The position numbers were made by a program, and so were the translations under genes. This document shows, piece after piece, positions 4,551 through 8,529 of a DNA stretch of 8,529 nucleotides; the first letter of the stretch is position 1, and every line of letters starts with the position of its first letter. The DNA lies in contig JAIMAW010000016.1 in the NCBI GenBank assembly GCA_023511755.1, positions 1 through 8,529 of the forward strand, in the 5' to 3' direction. This DNA comes from Candidatus Pacearchaeota archaeon. GTDB taxonomy: Archaea; Nanobdellota; Nanobdellia; Pacearchaeales; UBA284. The notes below the pieces were generated by a model, which worked only from the letters and a program-made list of their open reading frames with translations, had not been told where the DNA came from and did no database searches.

Positions 4551-6890
4551 GTGAGGACCGTAGAGCATGCAGAGGAGATAAAAGACAAAATAAAAGAAAT
4601 ATTATACGCTGGCGATATTCTAATCAGCTACGGAGATTTTGCTGACAGGAACTACCCTCTGCTCCCATGCGGATACAATAGTGATTGGTGGTTTACTGAA
4701 TTAAAGGAGGTGGCAGTTAAATATAGCGATCCCAAGAAACTTACAGGCAAGAGCCCTAGTGAGCTAGAAGAAATACAACGATTGTTGCAAGGGCTCAAGA
4801 AAGATAATGTTTCGATAGAAGATGCCGTGAAAGTCAGTGATCTTTTCAATATCCCTTTGCATCCTAGATTTACTTTCTACTGGTCGCAGATATCTTTTGA
4901 ACAGTTCCTTAGCTTATTGAAGTGGATGTCCGAAGCAAACATTGTGGAAGGCAAGATAGTCCTTCCATTCGAGAGCCACAGGCGAGTTGAGCTGGCTGGA
5001 GCAAAAAGAGCCCTAGAATTAATCGGGCTGGAACACCATGTTACTACGGCTAATGTGGTTATCGAACCTCTCTTTGCAAGGGCTATGATGTTAAACCTTG
5101 GAATAAATAGGATAGAAGACATAGAGGCGCTGTTAGGTAATGCAGAGCAATTTAGCACTACCGATGTTTTAGGATTTATTAATAAGAACGCTAGGGCGAC
5201 TATTAAGGATAAGGCCGGAAGTTTTATAGGCGCAAGGATGGGGAGGCCAGAAAAAGCAAAGCCACGAGAGCTTACGGGATCGCCCCATGTATTATTTCCT
5301 ATAGGCGAAGAAGGCGGCAGACTTAGGAGCGTACAAGCGGCCATTGAAATAGGATATGTAGAAGCCGATTTTCCACTATATTATTGTGAGAATTGCAAAA
5401 AAGAAACCATCTACTTTGTCTGCGAGAATTGCAGTGGCCAGACAAGGAAGTTGAGTTATTGCCCACAATGCACAAAAAAAATATTTGTAGAATCTTGTCC
5501 ACTGCACGGCAAAGCAAAAACCTTTTCGAACCAAAAAATAGACATCAAACATTATTTCGAAGCAGCTCTCAAACACTTGAATCTTGGAGAGGGAATTCAG
5601 ATACCAACCTTGATAAAAGGGGTGAGGGGAACGAGTTCAGAGAATCATATCCCCGAGAATTTAGCCAAAGGGATATTGAGAGCGATGTTTAATCTGCACG
5701 TAAATAAGGACGGAACAATAAGATATGACTCGAGCGAGGTGCCCCTTACTCATTTCAAGCCTAAAGAGATAGGGGTAAGTATAGAAAAACTAAAGGAACT
5801 GGGGTACCACAAAGATGTTGATGGGATGGAAATTAATTCGGACGACCAGGTAATAGAGATAAAACCACACGATGTAATTTTGCCTTCGTTGAATGCTGTG
5901 GATGAGCCGGCGGACGAGCTTTTTTTCAGGGTTGCGCAGTTTGTAGATGCTCTGCTCGTTAATTTTTACAAGATGCCCCCCTATTATAACCTCAAGAAAA
6001 AGGAGGATTTGATAGGGCATTTGCTTTTGTGCGAGGCACCCCATAATTGTGCAGGGGTGGTTGGCAGAATAATAGGTTTTAGCAATACCCAAGGGTTTTT
6101 CGCATCACCTTATATGCATGCTGCAATGCGCAGGGATTGTGATGGCGATGAAGCAGCTATGATGTTGTTGCTAGATGCTTTGTTGAACTTCTCTCGAGAA
6201 TATCTGCCAGCCCATAGGGGGGCTACGCAAGATGCTCCATTAATCTTGAATTCTAGGATAAGGGCCCAGGAAGTAGACGATATGGTGTTCAACATAGATA
6301 TTGTGAAGAATTACCCTCTTGAACTTTTTATGGCTGCTGAGAAAGGAATGATGCCAAATACTGTTAAAATAGAACAAGTGAGGGACAGGATAAAAAGCGA
6401 GGATGACTTTGCACCATTCAAAAATCTTTTTTACACAAACGAGACAAGCGATTTGAATAAAGGAGTGCTTTGTAGCGCGTACAAGAAACTTGTGACAATG
6501 GGCGATAAAGTTAGCCATCAAATGGCCTTAGCAGAGAAGCTCAGGGCCGTTGATACGAGCGATGTAGCAAAACTCGTTATCGAGAGGCATTTTATGCGTG
6601 ATATCAAAGGAAATTTCCACAAGTTCACACAGCAGCAGTTTAGGTGTGTTAAATGCAATGAGAAATATCGTAGACCGCCGCTTGCCGGCAAGTGCCATTG
6701 CGGCGGCAGAATTATTTTTACAATTGCAGAAGGTTCAATTGTCAAGTATCTTGAATCTGCCATGCAACTAGCAAAGAACTATAATGTTTCTACATATATA
6801 GAACAAAGTTTGAGCCTGGTAAAGCAGGCCATCGAAAGCATCTTCGGAAAAGAAACAGAGAAACAACAAAAGATTGAGAAGTGGTTCTGA
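4551..6890 (+). CDS. polC: DNA polymerase D large subunit DP2, C-terminal catalytic part
   Basis: This 779-codon piece continues DP2 in frame directly after the TAA; the first codon, GTG, could start it. It opens with the conserved stretch L-Y-A-G-D-I-L-I-S-Y-G-D-F and later has G-A-R-M-G-R-P-E-K-A-K (about residues 226-236). A zinc-binding region follows with Cys 279, 282, 291, 294, 304, 307 and 316 and His 319. The catalytic motif is R-R-D-C-D531-G-D533-E, the D-x-D that binds metal in the second double-psi barrel of PolD, followed by M-L-L-L-D-A-L-L-N-F-S. A C-terminal zinc ribbon has C699, C702, C715 and C717, the last pair being C-x-C. The end, Q-Q-K-I-E-K-W-F (772-779), fits the PCNA-interacting PIP box. 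All catalytic and interaction landmarks look intact. With the N-terminal piece the total is about 1,169 codons, the usual size of intein-free DP2. There is no Shine-Dalgarno before 4551, so separate translation would need re-initiation at the TAA. Confidence 0.93.
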   Translation: MRTVEHAEEIKDKIKEILYAGDILISYGDFADRNYPLLPCGYNSDWWFTELKEVAVKYSDPKKLTGKSPSELEEIQRLLQGLKKDNVSIEDAVKVSDLFNIPLHPRFTFYWSQISFEQFLSLLKWMSEANIVEGKIVLPFESHRRVELAGAKRALELIGLEHHVTTANVVIEPLFARAMMLNLGINRIEDIEALLGNAEQFSTTDVLGFINKNARATIKDKAGSFIGARMGRPEKAKPRELTGSPHVLFPIGEEGGRLRSVQAAIEIGYVEADFPLYYCENCKKETIYFVCENCSGQTRKLSYCPQCTKKIFVESCPLHGKAKTFSNQKIDIKHYFEAALKHLNLGEGIQIPTLIKGVRGTSSENHIPENLAKGILRAMFNLHVNKDGTIRYDSSEVPLTHFKPKEIGVSIEKLKELGYHKDVDGMEINSDDQVIEIKPHDVILPSLNAVDEPADELFFRVAQFVDALLVNFYKMPPYYNLKKKEDLIGHLLLCEAPHNCAGVVGRIIGFSNTQGFFASPYMHAAMRRDCDGDEAAMMLLLDALLNFSREYLPAHRGATQDAPLILNSRIRAQEVDDMVFNIDIVKNYPLELFMAAEKGMMPNTVKIEQVRDRIKSEDDFAPFKNLFYTNETSDLNKGVLCSAYKKLVTMGDKVSHQMALAEKLRAVDTSDVAKLVIERHFMRDIKGNFHKFTQQQFRCVKCNEKYRRPPLAGKCHCGGRIIFTIAEGSIVKYLESAMQLAKNYNVSTYIEQSLSLVKQAIESIFGKETEKQQKIEKWF
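6675..6706 (+). repeat. Nested inverted repeat in the DP2 zinc-ribbon coding region
   Basis: The arms ccgccgc (6675-6681) and gcggcgg (6700-6706) are inverted copies. Between them, sharing base 6681, lies the 12-bp palindrome cttgccggcaag (6681-6692). The region is GC-rich compared with its surroundings and encodes the spacer and second cysteine pair of the C-terminal zinc ribbon. It may be only a by-product of Gly, Pro and Arg codons. Confidence 0.6.
6847..6872 (-). terminator. Possible T-rich terminator for the minus-strand operon
   Basis: Read on the minus strand, this pyrimidine-rich tract contains several runs of three or four T. It begins about 22 bp past the permease stop codon. Archaeal termination often uses T-rich tracts without a hairpin. 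It lies inside the DP2 3' end, so the transcripts would overlap. Evidence is composition only. Confidence 0.25.
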
Positions 6891-6894
6891 CAAT

Positions 6895-8091
6895 CTAGAG
6901 AAGATAGTACAAGATCACCGGCAAGAGCAAGGAGCCCATCATGTGAATCTTTTTTATCCCGACCAAGTTTGTGACCATCCCAATGGCGGTGCCTACTACA
7001 AGAACAATCAAGGAGAGTGGTCCCGAGAGAACTATGGTAATTAGAGTTATAAACAGAAGGGTTATAAAGCAAAGCCACCTATAGTTAACCTTGGCCATTC
7101 CTCTCGCAAAGACTTTCGCGAAGAATAAAGAAAGAAAAACTGAAAGACCACCGGCTATGAGGGCAATAACTAATAAGATCCAGAGTTGTTGCTGGTTGAG
7201 GTAAGGAAGAAATTTTCCTACGAAGACAGCGACGCCGCTTCTAGGTTTTTCTATGGCATAAAGGGCTACAAAACTTAGGGCCATTACTATGGAGTTGACA
7301 GCACCAAGCAAGAATAGGAACGTTTTCTCATTCAATCTTTTGAATACTGTTGCAATCGTTGCTGCTTGGGCAGATCCTACCCCTGGTAAGAACGAGACGA
7401 GAGAAGAGGCAAGAATACTCAAACTCAAAGTAGAGGAAATCTCAACTTTTTCTATTTTTACATCTCTTATTTTTTGATCTGGCAATTTTGTTTTCTTTAA
7501 GAAGGAGATAGTAAGCAATGAAAGGCCGAAAAGGCCCGAGAATAGGGGTAGGAGAGGCTGTTTTATTAGAGCGAAGTTCATTGTGGCTATTCCTAGAATA
7601 CCCGAAAGAATAAAAATGAAAAAGGCCCAAAATTTTTTCGCTTCGCCGAGGACGAGAAACAGAGCTATCCCAATAAGAATGAAAGCCATTATTTTTACGA
7701 GAATAGGATAAATAATAGGCATCAAAATTACGAACAAGGGAGTTAAAGCAAGAGCAATGACTAGTCCAAAAAAACATCCAAGGGTTGTTAGTTTTATTGC
7801 ACCGTAACCATTACCTTCTAGAAGCATTCTGTGACCAGGCAGAACGCTCAGAGCCGTGTCCTCGTCAGGCGCTCCAAGAAAAACCGAGGGGATGAAATCA
7901 AGAAAAGTATGGGTTATCGACATAGAAACTATAAACGCCGCTAATGTAAGGGGGGCTGTGAACTGCAGAAAGAAAAATGAGCTAGTAAACAGGAGCAAAG
8001 CTACAAGGTTTATATGGATCCCAGGAAAAAGACCGGTTGCTATGCCTGTTGCAAGGCCTAGCAACACAGCTATTAAAATTTGTTCGATCAT
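6895..8091 (-). CDS. TctA-like membrane permease (tripartite tricarboxylate transporter permease family, archaeal standalone type)
   Basis: This 398-residue protein is almost entirely hydrophobic, with roughly 10-12 predicted membrane segments, so it is an integral membrane protein. It matches the archaeal branch of the TctA family (Pfam family of tripartite tricarboxylate transporter permeases). The N-terminal motif G-L-F-P23-G-I-H-I-N28 recurs in variant form as F-L-P236-G-V-G-S-A-Q-A-A, consistent with the two-fold internal repeat of this family. Between them lies F-L-D-F-I-P-S-V-F-L-G-A-P-D-E-D-T-A-L-S-V-L-P-G-H, split here for reading, a hallmark of the archaeal members. Bacterial TctA works with the small membrane protein TctB and the periplasmic binder TctC; neither is visible here, so the substrate is unknown. 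Start ATG 8091 has an AGGAG 10 bp upstream, inside the end of the OB-fold gene. The stop (TAG) is 4 bp from the DP2 stop on the opposite strand. Confidence 0.87.
   Translation of the reverse strand: MIEQILIAVLLGLATGIATGLFPGIHINLVALLLFTSSFFFLQFTAPLTLAAFIVSMSITHTFLDFIPSVFLGAPDEDTALSVLPGHRMLLEGNGYGAIKLTTLGCFFGLVIALALTPLFVILMPIIYPILVKIMAFILIGIALFLVLGEAKKFWAFFIFILSGILGIATMNFALIKQPLLPLFSGLFGLSLLTISFLKKTKLPDQKIRDVKIEKVEISSTLSLSILASSLVSFLPGVGSAQAATIATVFKRLNEKTFLFLLGAVNSIVMALSFVALYAIEKPRSGVAVFVGKFLPYLNQQQLWILLVIALIAGGLSVFLSLFFAKVFARGMAKVNYRWLCFITLLFITLITIVLSGPLSLIVLVVGTAIGMVTNLVGIKKIHMMGSLLLPVILYYLL
6950..6955 (+). terminator. Possible poly-T terminator for the replication cluster
   Basis: A run of six T lies about 60 bp past the DP2 stop, within the 3' end of the opposing permease gene. 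Archaeal RNA polymerase can terminate at short T runs. No hairpin is evident before it. Confidence 0.3.
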
Positions 8092-8096
8092 CGATT

Positions 8097-8441
8097 TTAA
8101 TCTCCTGGTTTTATTTCGCTAATTTCTATTTCGAGCGTCCCCCTGTATTCGACTATTTTCCCAGTTAGGATCACATTAGTACCTTTCATATTTGGTGCTT
8201 CTTTTCTAAAAACAGCGTCTATTCCCGCAGTTCCGTCATAAATTGTCAAGATAGTCAATCCTTCAATTGTTCTCTGTTCGGTAACATTTCCCCTTATTCT
8301 AACCCACTCATCGATCATTCTTTCATTTATGCTTTGGATATCGACTACTTCTGGTTCGATGCTGTTAGCAAGAAGGATAAGGATAAAAAGACCTATCAGC
8401 GCAGTAATCAGGGAGAATTTAAGTAAAATCCTAGTTTCCAT
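8097..8441 (-). CDS. Membrane-anchored OB-fold protein
   Basis: This small protein has 114 residues. Residues about 8-28 form one hydrophobic segment preceded by Arg4 and Lys8, suggesting a signal anchor with the C-terminal domain outside the membrane. Residues about 40-112 look like an OB-fold of the tRNA-anticodon type: V-R-I-R-G-N-V, then I-L-T-I-Y-D-G-T-A-G-I-D-A-V-F, then N-V-I-L-T-G-K-I-V-E-Y-R-G-T-L-E-I-E-I, in separate beta-strand-like blocks. Such domains bind nucleic acid or oligosaccharide; the ligand here is unknown. It is the first gene of the minus-strand operon. The permease start codon lies 5 bp past its stop, and the permease ribosome binding site overlaps its last codons, so translation is probably coupled. 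Its own start has a strong AAAGGAG. I recognise the fold but not a named family. Confidence 0.8.
   Translation of the reverse strand: METRILLKFSLITALIGLFILILLANSIEPEVVDIQSINERMIDEWVRIRGNVTEQRTIEGLTILTIYDGTAGIDAVFRKEAPNMKGTNVILTGKIVEYRGTLEIEISEIKPGD
8102..8106 (-). promoter_or_regulatory. Shine-Dalgarno of the permease gene
   Basis: On the minus strand AGGAG lies 10 bases before ATG 8091. It overlaps the Pro-Gly-Asp codons that end the OB-fold gene, which supports translational coupling. Confidence 0.7.
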
Positions 8442-8446
8442 ATTCG

Positions 8447-8453
8447 CTCCTTT
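8447..8453 (-). promoter_or_regulatory. Shine-Dalgarno of the OB-fold gene
   Basis: On the minus strand AAAGGAG is followed by five bases (cgaat) and ATG 8441, a near-ideal archaeal ribosome binding site that fixes this start. Confidence 0.75.
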
Positions 8454-8510
8454 ATAACTTTTTTCTGCTTTACCTCGTGCCTTTTTTCCTATTCTCTATG
8501 GGCTAACTTA

Positions 8511-8521
8511 AATTTTTAAAT
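8511..8521 (-). promoter_or_regulatory. Probable TATA box of the minus-strand operon
   Basis: On the minus strand the sequence reads tttaaaaatt, a good archaeal TATA-like element in the only non-coding stretch of the window (8442-8529). A transcription start about 26 bp downstream would leave a leader of roughly 45-50 bases before ATG 8441, consistent with the Shine-Dalgarno there. No clear BRE was seen. The window ends just upstream. Confidence 0.4.
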
Positions 8522-8529
8522 TAGAATAA

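Noticed and set aside
4877..5344. 155-codon open frame on the minus strand inside DP2
   Set aside because: It is antisense to strongly conserved DP2 sequence, has no recognisable protein pattern and no supporting start signals, so it is a shadow of DP2.
3381..6890. Intein in DP2
   Set aside because: DP2 genes often carry inteins, but the conserved blocks here follow one another with no extra splicing domain, and the total length fits intein-free DP2.
7442..7777. 111-codon open frame on the minus strand, in another frame of the permease gene
   Set aside because: It overlaps the convincing permease frame throughout and has a composition expected of a shifted membrane-protein frame.
1..8529. 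Replication origin (ORB-type repeats), CRISPR array, tRNA or rRNA genes, insertion sequences
   Set aside because: I looked because of the cdc6 gene and the search brief, but saw no repeat array, no origin-type repeats, no tRNA-like folds and no transposase. An origin linked to cdc6 would more likely be upstream of the window.

Overview
The window is archaeal. It carries an Orc1/Cdc6 initiator and both subunits of the archaea-specific family D DNA polymerase (PolD: DP1 with a calcineurin-like phosphoesterase domain, DP2 with the D-x-D catalytic motif). The other genes are typically archaeal too: a HAD phosphatase, a standalone TctA-like permease and a membrane-anchored OB-fold protein. PolD rules out a Sulfolobales-type crenarchaeon. 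The wording of the DP1 C-terminal half resembles DPANN or euryarchaeal sequences as I remember them, but I cannot place the lineage from sequence alone.

Layout. Plus strand, 1-6890, is a tightly packed replication cluster: orc1/cdc6 (5' end cut by the window edge inside Walker A), DP1, a HAD-superfamily hydrolase, then DP2, with gaps of about 6-24 bp between genes. Minus strand, 8441-6895, is a two-gene operon: the OB-fold protein, then the permease, whose Shine-Dalgarno lies in the last codons of the OB gene. The two transcription units converge with only 4 bp between stop codons. The only non-coding stretch of note is 8442-8529, which holds the ribosome binding site and a probable TATA box of the minus-strand operon. 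No stretch above 300 bp lacks a gene.

The main observation is that both PolD subunits are interrupted by a single in-frame stop codon with no shift of frame: TGA at 2053-2055 in DP1 and TAA at 4548-4550 in DP2. Coding that looks homologous to PolD continues without a gap on both sides of each stop. The DP2 catalytic D-G-D, its zinc-binding cysteines, its C-terminal PCNA-binding box and most DP1 metal ligands remain. TGA and TAA are also used as ordinary terminal stops here, so a recoded genetic code is unlikely. The remaining explanations are recent nonsense mutations or consensus errors, readthrough, or genes truly split into separately translated halves. The last is most plausible for DP2, where a GTG follows the TAA directly. 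DP1 also carries G-G-K-H-D where the family motif is G-N-H-D. A perfect 24-bp palindrome lies inside the DP2 reading frame.

Together the plus-strand genes supply origin recognition and the replicative polymerase. The HAD enzyme between the polymerase subunits has no evident replication role. The minus-strand operon is a separate envelope-associated unit.
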